Origin: Ehretia macrophylla
Lineage: Eukaryota > Streptophyta > Magnoliopsida > Boraginales > Ehretiaceae
Direction of reading: 5' to 3'
DNA length: 64,000 bases
Assembly: GCA_037974665.1 (NCBI GenBank)
Contig: CM075783.1
Coordinates: 40,685,712 to 40,749,711 of the forward strand
Shown: positions 24,053-35,482 of the stretch, one piece after another
Position numbering within the stretch: the stretch's first letter is position 1
Layout of the letters: every line of letters starts with the position of its first letter
The notes under the pieces: generated by a model
The model's input: the letters and a program-made list of their open reading frames with translations, nothing else
Database searches by the model: none
What the model was told of the DNA's origin: nothing
Program-made: the position numbers and the translations under genes

Positions 24053-24273
24053 CTCTTTCTCTTTAGTTCTCTCTCTACACACTACATGCTATGTAGTTAC
24101 TTTTCTTCCTTTTCTTTTTCTCATCAAAGCGCCAAACTCCCATCCCCTGATTGTGTGCACGGTGTATGTGGGTGATGGTGGTGATATTGGTGGCAGTGTT
24201 GATTGGTGATGGGTGGCGGTGTTAGTGGTGTCAATGAGTGTTACCAGGCATCCTTTTTCCTTTGAAAACAACA

Positions 24274-25616
24274 GTCATCAATGGTGAAGGGTACTTGGTG
24301 ATAGAATTATTTGCAAGTGCAGAAGAGATAGATGCCATGACGAAGATAATGAAGAAGTTGCTTGATGAATTTGACCCTTCTTCTACTGCCTCCATTTTCT
24401 CCACCAAGAACTAGTTATTTCGTTTTAAAGTCAATCCTTTACTTGAAATATTGTTAGATAGCTTTTTATCATTTCTTTTTATTTAAGTCTCCTTATTTTT
24501 GCAGCAACAATTAATTTATGACGACTTCTTCGAGAATGCTGAGAATATTTCCTATTTCTTCGAAGGTACTTTTGGTTTATTAGTTTTAACTCGCTTATTA
24601 ATTCCATTTGTTTCTTTGTATCAGCTTTTTTACTATTAGTTGATTGATTAGAGTTTTTAATAAGTTGCTAAAGACTCGATATGATATTCAAAAAGAAAAA
24701 AGAAAAAAAAATACTTGACAGATCGTGGTTTATTGTTTACTAATTATAAGGACTAAGATTAATAAAAAGGAGGATGTGTGAGCTTGAAGAAACCTTTCAT
24801 TTGCTTATTGTATTTTATTTTTTTAGAGTGTAATGGATAATGGTTCAATTTTGGTTTAGAGTTGATACATCGTTATCTTTTTTTGATTTTCGTGTGGATT
24901 TCTTGGTAGAAGTGGGTCTAACTTTGATTGACACGTTAATAAATCTTATCACATGAGCTTTCATGTGTTGTGTTCTCATTTAGCTTGTTGTAGGTTCTGC
25001 TGAATCACTTAGTTTTGTTCAACATGGTTTACATAATGTATCATCATCTACAGGGTGCTATTTGAATAAGTCTATCCAACATTATCTCTCTTTGCCTCTT
25101 AATGTTTTGGTACATTCAGCTTCATGGAATTTGTTCAACTTTTCTATATTATGTATCTACATCTTGCTAAATTTAACTTTATGCTAAGTATATGGGCTTA
25201 TGATTGGTTTGTGGACAGAGAAAGCTTTTAATAATGAAGGCAACCTAAAGCAACCAAAACAACTCTCGATCAACAAAGTTGGGCATGGTATGCTTCCACT
25301 CAGTCCTTTCAATAAGAAGTTTGGAGAAAAATTCATGTTATGATACAATTATTCTTGACTCGAAACTATGTTTTTGGTGTTGTTCCCTATTATGAGTTTT
25401 GAATTAAATTATTGGAGATATGGTCTGTAATTATGTAGAAGTTCATTATTCAATGCTGCTTATGGTATTTTTGTTTTCTTGTGCCATTATTTTGTAGCTT
25501 TACATGAGCTTGATCCAGTATTTAAGGAATTTTCTTACTCAGAGAGATTTTCAAGATTAGTAAAATCATTAGGTTACAGGAAGCCAGCAATCATTCAATC
25601 CATGTACATCTTTAAG
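24274..25616 (+). pseudogene. PAHX: Phytanoyl-CoA dioxygenase fragment, four exons
   Basis: Family members are Fe(II)/2-oxoglutarate dioxygenases acting on phytanoyl-CoA-type substrates. Exon A (24274-24411) reads NGEGYLVIELFASAEEIDAM through FDPSSTASIFSTKN. Its end is decayed: a TAG follows and no donor is present. Exon B (24505-24565) reads QQLIYDDFFENAENISYFFE. Exon C (25219-25287) reads [20 protein letters not shown] and VGH. Exon D (25498-25616) reads [20 protein letters not shown] to IQSMYIFK. Exons B-D keep GT and AG sites, phases join correctly and the frames are open. The C-terminal half with the iron-binding HxD...H residues is missing. This is captured, non-functional coding sequence. 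Confidence 0.85.
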
Positions 25617-26010
25617 GTATTACTACTTATATTTGTGATATACGATAATGTGGATTTACTTCCAATGTTTTTATTATGAACTTTAACCATGTTCTTTGGT
25701 TGATATCTTGAGGTACTTGAAAATATTTTGGTAAGGTAAATTTTCAAATCTCAAATTAAAAATTAAGCTTAATTAATCAATTTTAACTATTAACATCAGA
25801 GGAAATTGCATGTCTTTTCTAGCTAATCGTACTGAGTAGTAACATATTATTGCAACATTACAATTTGTCAACTATTTTTTTCATATGAACAGGTAGCAAA
25901 TTTCAGTGGCATAACTTTCTTTTCATTTGAATCATAACTAAGAACACAAAGTAAAACAGTGCAATTAGTGTCGCCTTATGCATTTCACATACTATTTAGA
26001 TTGACTATTA

Positions 26011-26290
26011 ATGTTTGAGTGGTGTAATGACAATTATGAGGATAAAGTGTATGATAAATTGTTAAAACTTGCTAAACCTTGGTCATTAGCAGGAACTGAT
26101 GGGGAAATTTTTACTTCAACTTTTTGGTTGAAGGATTATGAAAGCTTATTAAAATGTCTGCGTGGAATAATTTGTTATCTCATTGTAATGATAATCATGG
26201 GTCTTTTAAATGGAGAGATTTTATTCAATATTCTTTGACTTTACTTCATGCCCGTGGAACGTAACCATTCGTAAAGAGATGACGTTTTAG
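26011..26290 (+). pseudogene. Unidentified coding fragment inside the Helitron
   Basis: An open stretch reads FEWCNDNYEDKVYDKLLKLA, then KPWSLAGTDGEIFTSTFWLK and DYESLLKCLRG. In a shifted frame the sequence continues WNNLLSHCNDNHGSFKWRDF and IQYSLTLLHARG. The composition is that of real protein, and a single frameshift would explain the change of frame. The family was not recognised. It lies between two captured fragments in the same orientation, so it is probably a third captured gene piece. Confidence 0.45.
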
Positions 26291-26440
26291 TTGGGATTTG
26301 GTTCTGGTAAATATAGTCTTCTCAAAACTAAAGGGCCAAATATAAGTAGTATCAGTGTATTGCTATCATGATTTGCATATTCATGTTATATATTTCTAAT
26401 CTTCTTATGAGAACCTCATGTTTTAATCTTATTATTGTAG

Positions 26441-26630
26441 GATCATGGACAACAGAGGCATTAGTGCTGCATATTTTTTGTCGTAGGAACTATAGACTTG
26501 GGAAAACTCTTGGTCATGGTTAATTTGGTAATGTGAAAATAGCTGAACATCTGTTGATTGGCACAAAGTAGCAATCTAAATCCTTAACGTCATAGATTGA
26601 GAAGCACTGACATGGAGGAAAAGCGTATGG
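26441..26630 (+). pseudogene. SNRK1: SnRK1 (SNF1-related) kinase 5' exon fragment
   Basis: SnRK1 alpha is the plant energy-sensing Ser/Thr kinase. After an attattgtag acceptor the exon reads MDNRGISAAYF, then, after a frame change, RRNYRLGKTLGHG, a stop in place of the Ser of GxGSFG, FGNVKIAEHLLIGTK, and in another frame VAI-ILN...TDMEEK. This aligns with the family start NYKLGKTLGIGSFGKVKIAE and the following ATP-binding Lys segment. The rest of the kinase domain is absent. The acceptor upstream of the ATG suggests the source intron in the 5' leader was captured too. Confidence 0.85.
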
Positions 26631-27312
26631 TTTATGCTTGGAAGATATACTTCTAAAGATATTTATTTTGAGTAGTTTGCATACTATATGCTTGATATTG
26701 GCTTACCTTGACTATCCTTGCTATTAATGCTCTCTCTTGTGGATAGTGATTTCACTTTTTTTTTTTTTAAGGTCTTAAGTTCTCATATTGACATGTTTTC
26801 AGATTGTTTCAAACACAACTTATATTGATATTAACTTCTAATATACGACTTTTATGCATAACTTCCAAAAGTACTTTATTCAATATAGTGAAATAAAATA
26901 AAATAAAAAGAATTACAAGAACATTATCCTACCAACATCATGTAGGGCCTATGGTTTGATAACCATCATTCCAAATTGTAAAGAAGTAAACTATTGAGAT
27001 TGATTTGGATAGCTGAAGAAAACCATAAGAGACCTACCATATAGACATTGACAAAATGAGCACAGTTTGTGACAAAAACAAGCAAGGAAGTGTTTGGTAT
27101 TTCCATTTAAAAGGAGGTTGTTGGTGTGATTCAAGGACCCAATAAACATTGCATGCAGTCATAAGGAGATTTTCTCAATTAAATCCATATTGGTAGATCA
27201 ATTAATTCAATCCATATATCTATTTTCCATTGTTCGCAATATGGAGCGTAATGTAGTAAAATGCAAGGCAAATTAAGTGTCATTTAGTTGACTTATTTTG
27301 TACTTTCCGCCT

Positions 27313-28334
27313 TGTTAGAAGTTGTGCATCATAAGTATGGATTAATTTCAAGGTAAAATATCAAAGTTGTTCAATTGACAGAACTCTGTGACAAATGAAA
27401 ACGACTGATGTAACTACTTGATGAAAAATAACTATGTTACATATGATGTTGCAACATTAATTGAAATATTAATTCAATCACAGATCGTTAGCAATCTATT
27501 TCTTGTTTGGTCAATTTGTTCCACTTAATGTTCCAACATAAGTGGTAACAGTAAACAGCGGCGGAAAGATAAAGCTTGTAAAAGAAACAAAGACACCAAG
27601 ATTTAACGTGGTTTAACCGTGCGGTCTACGTCCATGGGACCTCCCTTGGTCCAACAAACCTGTTCATTAAGAAATATAATGAGTTACAACACCAATGGAC
27701 TTACACAAGTAAAGACTCCCTCTTGACCTTTGACGTCTAGATGAAGAACTCCTTAACGAACTTCGGTTTGGTGAGTTCCCCTTGACTTGCAACTTCTTCA
27801 CCTGAGAACAACACCTTCTTCTTCCGAAAAATGAATAAATAAGATAATAATCTAATCACTCAAAGACTCACATAATTCGCTCATGACTCACTGTTAAAAT
27901 AAACAAAGTTGCAACACTTAATACAATCAAAGACTAAAACATAGATCGTGTTGCAATATCACTTGGAACACTGGACATAAAATGCTCTTGTATTTTTTCT
28001 CGTTGCACTATGTTTGCCTCTGCTTTTTGCTACAACCTCTGATTCATATTTATACCCAACAGCCTTCATATCAATACGTCTTAGGCTGCAAGAAAAACCT
28101 CATCTCACAAACCTTATTCTTCATTTCCTTGTGAATATGCAATAAATGTCATTCCTTAATCAACACAAATCTTCTTCTCATATGGTAATTTACTATAAGA
28201 TTTTTCCTGCACAATATAAAAAGTAAAAACACAAGAATGGAAATAACACAAGTTTTGCTAGAACATAGTCAATCAAATCTCAATTAATTTAATTGCCTTA
28301 ACAATCAAATCCCAATCAATTTAATTGTCTAACA
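27313..28334 (-). repeat. 3' LTR of the SIRE-like element
   Basis: About 1022 bp, a direct repeat of 31698-32718 with TG/CA ends. Confidence 0.93.
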
Positions 28335-30156
28335 ATCTCCCCATTTGTCTTTGTTTTGGCAACACCCTTTTAGCACAAGACGTTCCAGCATTGAGGTTCA
28401 TGTTGTTTCTGTTGCAACAATAGGAGTAATACGAGTATAGTAGTACCAGAGCAGAATTGTTAAAGAATAATGTAGCATGTTGCAACTGACAGTAGAACAT
28501 GAATCCAACAGTAAAAGCAACACAAATAGAAGAGTATACAAATATATCAGAGCAGAACAACTAGTGCTCCTCCAAACGATAGCAATCCTGTTGCAACAGA
28601 TATCAAAACAACAATGTAGTAAACTAGAAGAAACACAAGCAAATCGGTAGCAGCACAATAAACCAAAGTACTAATCTGAAGTTCCGACATATTTTCCAAC
28701 ATTGCAGCCCCTGGATCTTGTCCCGTATTCGTTCCAACATGCTCAAGGACATGATAAAATAGATAAGTGCACACACAATGAGATCAAAAATAACGGAAAC
28801 AACATCAATAACAATAATTACTAGCTCATAGTGAAAAGGTTTCATCGTTTTTTCTTCCCTCTGAGATGTTGCACATCATTGGAACTAGTAAGAATATTAT
28901 CCCCCTGAATATCTACATTGTACTCTCCCTGCAAGAACTTCAGTAAGCCATTTGACAAGTTATCACAACAATTTAGATTAACATTTATGTCATAAAATGT
29001 TAACACAATGATATGAGAAAAATTATGATAAACATGATTGTTTCAGATGGCTGTTGCAACACAATTTAACTAAACATAGTATTTTAACTTTAACACTCAT
29101 TCTAAAAAATTTGTGACTCAATTTTTTTTTTTTCGTGAATAGAAAATAAAAATGCATGATATGAACATGATTTATGAAATCAACATCAAGAAAACTTACT
29201 CATCCAATAGTTAAACCAAACAAGGATTTATAACTTGCACCATGTGTGTGTGTGTGTGAAAAACTATATAAAGATCTTTCTTGAAATTCCTCAGAATCAG
29301 AGTTTGTAAGATTTAGAATTCAAAGCAACCTGTTCAAATAACCTGATCATCTAATCACATTGCAAATCTTTTTTTTTCAAAAGAATATTAGACTTAGTAG
29401 CTTTCACTCTAGAACCTTCAATCTGATTTAGGTAGCTTTTTCTAGTCTCCACTTTCCTTTCTCTTTTTTTTTGTACTTTTGTTTTTTTTCTTCTTTTTTT
29501 CCCCCTTTTCATGAGTGAATAGAGTACATGAATGGATAACGAGACTTCTCTTTATATCCAAAGTCACTAGGAAGTTCAAATTCCTGCATTTGCAAACCAT
29601 TAAAATCAAATTTTCAATCAGATCAAAATATAGTGTGCTCAGCTAATATGGTTTAAGAAATAAATCACAAGCTGATTTTATTATTAAACTTTCACATCTC
29701 TTGAGTCTCTTCACAATCATGTTTCAGTTTATGATGCAACATTAAAAAACTATAAATTCCTAAAAAATTTCTCAAAGTCTCAAATCTCATAGAATTTGGT
29801 GCCTTAGTAACAATATATGTCAGTTGATTTTTTGTTGTAACATAGTTTGAAACAACCTTTTTATGCTCTACTGGACAAGGTAAAACTGATTTTCTTACCC
29901 AAATTTATTTTACTTTTTGTTGTGACAAATTCACTTTCATTTGTGATGGCCTCCTAAAATCATCATGAACAAAGGATTTAATAAACTTATCTCTTTTCAG
30001 CATGTCAATGTACCTGTAGCATCGTGAACTGATGTGTCTAAGAGTGTGGCAAAAATGAAAAACTGACACAAACTTCTTTTTCTTAAATTCTGGAATTTTA
30101 CTCTCTGCTGCAGCTTTTGTTGCAACATCAGTTGCGACATCAGTAGTCTTGTCATT

Positions 30157-31539
30157 CTATTTTGTTGCAACATTCGATTCTAGCTTTGGCCCTCCATTTT
30201 CTCTGACAAAGGTTGTTTTTCCAGATCGTTCACCTCCATAAAATCCAAGTCCCGCGTGATCACTGTTTGTTTTTTGAATTGATAGCACGTAATCAAGCTT
30301 CTCAGTCCCATAATTTAGCATTTTTACATTTCGCTGAATTCGTTTGAGCTCTTGTTGCAACATTTGTGTTTCCTGTAGTCTTTTAGCAGCCAGATCTTGA
30401 TAAATTTTTGTTGTCTTTTCCATATCAGATTTTTGCATCGAGAGTTTTGTGATCCTCACCTCCATGTTATGATTTTTCTTGCACACGATCAACCATTTTT
30501 TGTACATTTCTTTGTAAGCTTTCAAGACTTCTTCTACATCTAAATCATCATCACTTTCTGACTCTAAGCTGCATGTTTCTTCATTTGTTGCAACACTGTT
30601 TACACCATCTTCTATGCTTACCTTATCATCACTTTGGATTGTTGCAACATGTAATGCAACAATGTTATTAGTGTACTCTTCATCACTCTCTTTATACTCC
30701 TCCAAGTCTTCATCAATCGATGTGATGATCATGGCCTTTTCTTATTCTTTATAATGTTTCCACATTTAGATTGCATATGTCCAAATCCTTCACATTCATG
30801 ACATTGTATTCTTTTTTTCTTCTTCAATATTTCAGAATTTGATGAGACATTCTACTTCTCCAACATTTTTAGCACTTTGTTGACATTCTTTGTGAGTGAG
30901 GCTAAAGATTCTGTGACATCATCAGAAGAGTATTGATCATTTTGATTTTTGAAACCTGTTTTTAAGACAATGCTTTTTTCTTTCTTCTTTTGTTTGAACT
31001 TCATTTCAAACGTGAAGAGAGCCCATTAACTCATCAATCTTGATTTCATCAACTTTTTTGGACTCTTCTATTGCTGTAACTTTGATAGCAAACCTGTTTG
31101 AAAGTGATCTTAGTACTTTTCTCACCAACTTCGAATCTGAATATTTCTCCCCCAAGGCAAAGGCCTCATTGGCAATATCACACAGCTTGACATTGAATTC
31201 CATGATAGTTTCATCTTCCTTCATCTTTAATTTTTCAAATCTTGTCTCAAGAATTTGAAGTTTTGATACCTTTACAGCTGTAGTGCCTTCATATGCCGTC
31301 TCCAATATCACCTATGCATCTTTGGCAGATTCACACGTTGAAATCAATTTGAATTGGTTTATGTCAATGGCATTCAATGCTAGGGAATTGTAATTTGCCA
31401 ATAGATCTTGTGCTTTGGTCCATTGTGTTTCAGGGTTTGGTACAACATTGCCTTGTGCATCAGTAATTGTAGGATGCACCCAACCTATTAAAACTGCTTT
31501 CCAAGCTTTCTCATCAATGGACTTGATAAACACTCTCAT
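30157..31539 (-). mobile_element. Gag-type remnants of the SIRE-like element
   Basis: The upstream part (about 31006-31539) has a Copia gag core with KVSKLQILETRFEKLKMKED. A zinc knuckle CHECEGFGHMQSKC is readable near 30750-30810. An acidic, coiled-coil-like part (30157-30732) ends in a KLDYVLSIQKTNSDHAGLGF block typical of SIRE/Maximus gag proteins. The region is broken. Confidence 0.75.
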
Positions 31540-31697
31540 GCGTGCCTTTTAGTATGAGCAGTTTGAGCCATTCAATAGTGGTGGTTTGGTAATTAAGCTG
31601 TCATCCCGCAAAGTGTCTATACCTATTCTTGCAAAAACAACTTAAACTTCCCAAAGCTCTCACCGAGTAATTTTCAGTGACTGGCTCTAATACCACT

Positions 31698-32718
31698 TGT
31701 TAGAAGTTGTGCATCATAAGTATGGATTAATTTCAAGGTAAAATAGTAAAGTTGTTCAATTGATAGAACTCTGTAACAAATGAAAATGACTGATGTAACT
31801 ACTTGATGAAAAATAACTCTGTTACATGTGATGTTGCAACATTAACTGAAATATTAATTCAATCACAGACCATTAGCAATATGTTTCTTGTTTGGTCAGT
31901 TTGTTCCACTTAATGTTCCAACATAAGTAGTAATAGTAAATAGTAGCGGAAAGATAAAGCTTGTAAAAGAAACAAAGACACCAAGATTTAACGTGGTTCA
32001 ACCGTGCGGTTTACGTCCATGGGACCTCTCCTGGTCCAACAAACCTGTTCATTAAGAAATATAATGAGTTATAACATCAATAGACTTACATAAGTAAAGA
32101 CTTTCTCTTGACCTTTGTCGTCTAGATGAAGAACTCCTTAATGAACTTCGGTTTGGTGAGCTCCCTTTGACTTGCAACGTTCTCACCCGAGAACAACACA
32201 TTCTTCTCCCGAAAAATGAATAAATAAGACAATAATCTAATCACTCAAAGACTCATATAATTCGCTCATGACTCACTGTCAAAACAAACAAATTTACAAC
32301 ATTTAATACTATCAAATACTGAAATACAGATCGTGTTACAACATCACTTGGAACACTGGACAGAAAATTCTCTTGTATTTTCTCTCATTGTACTCTGTCT
32401 GCCTCTGCTTTTTGCTAAAACCTCTGCTTTATATTTATATCCAACTGCCTTCATATCAACACGTCTTGGGTTGCAAGAAAAACCTCATCTCACAAACCCT
32501 ATTCTTCATCTCCTTGTGAATATGCAATACATGTCATTCCTTAATCAATACAAATCTTCTTCTCATAAAGTAAGTTACCATAAGATTTTTTCTGCACAAT
32601 ATAAAAAGTAAAAACACAAGAATGGAAACAACAAAAGTTTTGCTAAAACATAGCCAATCAAATCTCAATAATTTAATTGTCTTAACAATCAAATCCCAAT
32701 CAATTTAATTGTCTAACA
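31698..32718 (-). repeat. 5' LTR of the SIRE-like element
   Basis: About 1021 bp, matching 27313-28334. It is flanked on the right by CGCCT. Confidence 0.93.
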
Positions 32719-33185
32719 CGCCTGATATAAATGTGTGTTAATCTAAATATTCATGCACGTATGCGTCTACTGTATCTTAATATATTCTTTTGTGAATGTG
32801 TATTACGCATATGTATCTTAATATTTGATTTGTGATACACTACAATAAAAATAATATTTTGTGAATGCAATTCAAGCAGATTATAATCTGGGTAGCTTCT
32901 GTTGTGCCTTCCCTGCTATAAATGTGTATTTATATATGTGTTCATGTGCTAATATGTTATTGTATCTTAAAGTTGTTTACGATTATATGGATAATACTAT
33001 TTATTCAACAATTTCATTTGATCAATACAGATTTATTTTTATTGTATTAAATTCTAAAACATTTATTATAATTTTTTTTAAAAAGGTAATCACAATTAAA
33101 AAAAAAAAAACTTGCAACTTGTATAATGTATATCGCATTTAAAAATTTCATATACAACATCTGTTTCAATATACATTGGGTTCAG

Positions 33186-33216
33186 CCTGTGCATTTGCAC
33201 GGGTAAACCTAACTAG
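33186..33216 (+). other. Helitron 3' terminus (hairpin and CTAG)
   Basis: A 7-bp GC-rich stem (CCTGTGC/GCACGGG, one G-T pair) around ATTT, then a short spacer, then CTAG followed by a target T. This form is widespread among plant Helitrons. Confidence 0.8.
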
Positions 33217-33533
33217 TAAATATATAAAGATAGATTGGGTATATCCATAAATGGTTTTAATTTTTACAAGTCACATCTTATATTTCGATTTTCGTAATAA
33301 TTTAATAATATCTCACTAATATAACAAAATGCAATAACATTATTATGATTATTAGATTAAAAAATCAAAAAGTCACGTTTTTATAAATCTCACAAAATAA
33401 AATTATAATTTGGCAAATAAAGTGAATTTAATATTGAATTATTTTTATTTTTATTTCACTTTAGCATTTTAATAATCATAAATACAAATAAAAATAGATA
33501 AATTTATGTAGAAAAAGAAAAAGATAGATTAGC

Positions 33534-33611
<78 letters not shown>

Positions 33612-33629
33612 ATATATATATATATATAT
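33534..33629. repeat. (TA)n microsatellite
   Basis: About 95 bp of nearly pure TA repeats with one interruption. Confidence 0.97.
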
Positions 33630-34534
33630 GGTTGTTAATTTTGTAAGATTGTTGATATTGTACATCAGATTGTGGTACTGTAATAATTTAATACTTTATA
33701 ATTATAACAATATACTAAAAATTTATTGTTGTTACTACACTTAAAGATGATGAATTACGTAATCGTTTATAATAAGAGATTATAATATTATTATGTATCA
33801 AATGATCAACGTGAAACTCGAGAAAAATACCTTGGCACTTTACCTTTTGTATAATTATTACAATAATAATGATTAATTAGTGTGAATATTAGGAATTGGT
33901 TATGAATCTTTCTCTTTTGATTTTTGAAGTTTAAAACAAAATTGCATTTTTGGTGTGTGTTGCGTGTGTGTTTTGTGATGGTGGTAGGAGTGGCCAGAAA
34001 TGAGGAATCAAGTAAGCGGGCGTATATGTGTTTTGATTTGGGTGGTGAAGCTCTGCTAGGAAAGGGCAGGAGGCTAGTGGGTCCCACCACAAAGAATATG
34101 ATGATGTGTGAATTTTTCATTGGTCTCTTTATAGGTGATGGTGGTAGTGCATGAAACACTGAAATATCATGGCTTTTGTTGTGTTCCAAGTTTCATTTTG
34201 TTATTGACCAAAAAAAAAAAGTTTCATTTTGTTTAGTTCACTTCTACTATTTTTTCTTTTTTGATAAATATCATGTTACCTCTATGTTATGACAAATTAT
34301 CACACTATTTTTTATATTCTAAAAATTATTAAAAAAAATTTCGTATTTTTTGAAACTCACTACACCGCTTCCCTCCAATTTTTTTAACTAGCACCGTTAA
34401 AGAAATAGATAAACTAACTGATTTGCGCCTCTTTTAATATGCTTTATAAGAGAGAGAAAAAATATATATTTTTTCTTTTTTTTTTCCTTCATCTCCATCC
34501 ATTTTTACAAAATAAAAAAAAACATATTCCTTAA

Positions 34535-34730
34535 TCCCCACCCCCAGCCATCCCCTTCCTACCCCCACCCCCACCCCCACCCCCCATTTCTCATTGTTGC
34601 CACCACATCCCCACCCCCATCTCCACCCATCAATCAGCCTCCACCCTATTACCCCTCCCCACGTTAGCCACCTTCAACCCCTTATCTTTGTCACCCACCC
34701 TCCTCCACCCTAGGGGTTAGAGTGTGGGGG
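34535..34730. repeat. C-rich low-complexity tract
   Basis: Repeated CCCCCACCCC blocks are densest at 34558-34590. The complementary strand could form G-quadruplexes. It is not a telomeric repeat. Confidence 0.8.
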
Positions 34731-35482
34731 CTGATGGGGGAAATGATAGTCTTTTTTTTTAGTTTTCTTTATTTTATCCTTTTATTTAAAGGTAAATGGG
34801 TGGAGATAAAAAAAGTAAAAAAATATATGCATTATAAAATAACATAAAATTCATTTAATAGCTTAAAAAAATGGAAGGGGCCATGCGACACCTTTTTAAT
34901 AAGATTTTTTTTTGAATTTTACGAACACAAGGAGATAGAATGATACTTTTGCTTATCATGGGAGATAACGTTATATTTACCCAAATAAATTTAACATAAA
35001 ATGGTAAACTTCAAAGTTCAATAACCACAAAAATAAGTTTTTTCCTTGTTGTATAAGCTCAATTTTCCAATTTTTCAACCTTATCATTTCACATCCCTAA
35101 AACCAATTCTAAATCTTTAGTTAAAAATTATAATCTTTATCCATTCTGAAATTTAAAAATAAAGATTATTTTTTAAAGATTTTGAAATTTAAAAATAAAG
35201 ATTCTCATTCAGGGTTTAGACTTGTTGCTTTCCTATGTGTTTCTTTGTTAAGACTTTGTTTATTTCATTTATGAAATTCAGTTATTTTTTAATCATTATT
35301 TCAGTTGTTTATTTCAACTTCGAGAAGATGATATCGTTTTTCTGCTGGCATAAGATACTTATTAGGATCAAAATTCTAAATTTTCCAACTTTATCATTTC
35401 ATAACTCAGGACAAGAAACTGATGGAACAAAGTAGGCCACGAGTTCGAGTTGTGGGAACTATTTTTTGCAAAAATACTAGAT

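Larger units (their letters stand above)
27313..32718 (-). mobile_element. Ty1/Copia SIRE/Maximus-like element, gag-type remnants only (fossil)
   Basis: The LTRs are 27313-28334 (3') and 31698-32718 (5'), about 1.02 kb each, both TGTTAG...CTAACA. The target duplication CGCCT lies at 27308-27312 and 32719-32723. A tRNA-Met primer site (TGGTATTAGAGCC on the minus strand) adjoins the 5' LTR, and a purine tract adjoins the 3' LTR, fixing the orientation. The 3.4-kb interior has gag-like coding pieces and a zinc knuckle but no recognisable integrase or reverse transcriptase. The LTRs differ by roughly 6% by eye, so insertion is perhaps 2-3 million years old. It is broken, with several interruptions. 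Confidence 0.85.
23704..33216 (+). mobile_element. Probable gene-capturing (non-autonomous) Helitron
   Basis: The right end has a hairpin CCTGTGC-ATTT-GCACGGG (33186-33203), then TAAACCTAA and CTAG, followed by T (33217). This is the standard Helitron 3' end inserted in an AT dinucleotide. The proposed left end is A|TCTTTATCTTTAATAATA at 23703/23704, matching the usual TC start. No Rep/helicase is seen. Inside, all on the plus strand, lie exons of a phytanoyl-CoA dioxygenase (24274-25616), an unidentified coding piece (26011-26290) and a SnRK1 5' exon (26441-26630). A SIRE-like LTR element (27313-32718) inserted later; without it the Helitron is about 4.1 kb. The right end is strong; the left end is an inference from motif and position. 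Confidence 0.65.
33217..35482. other. Intergenic DNA with low-complexity tracts
   Basis: No gene was recognised. It holds the AT microsatellite (33534-33629), a C-rich tract (34535-34730) and a possible MITE of about 34262-34985, whose ends (gataaatatcatgttacctc and gagataacgttatatttacc) are imperfect inverted repeats without a clear target duplication. Confidence 0.45.

Noticed and set aside
28321-28845. Several overlapping hydrophobic minus-strand ORFs in the SIRE-like element, considered as an envelope-like region
   Set aside because: They overlap in different frames, reach into the LTR and show no conserved motif; hydrophobic character alone is not enough.
33806-34189. 127-codon minus-strand ORF overlapping a 76-codon plus-strand ORF
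   Set aside because: No recognisable domain, biased composition (K/N/H/T-rich), no splice sites or promoter, and both strands are open, which suggests chance.
34535-34730. Telomere-like or CRISPR-like repeat
   Set aside because: The C-rich blocks are irregular, not CCCTAAA, and there is no repeat-spacer structure.
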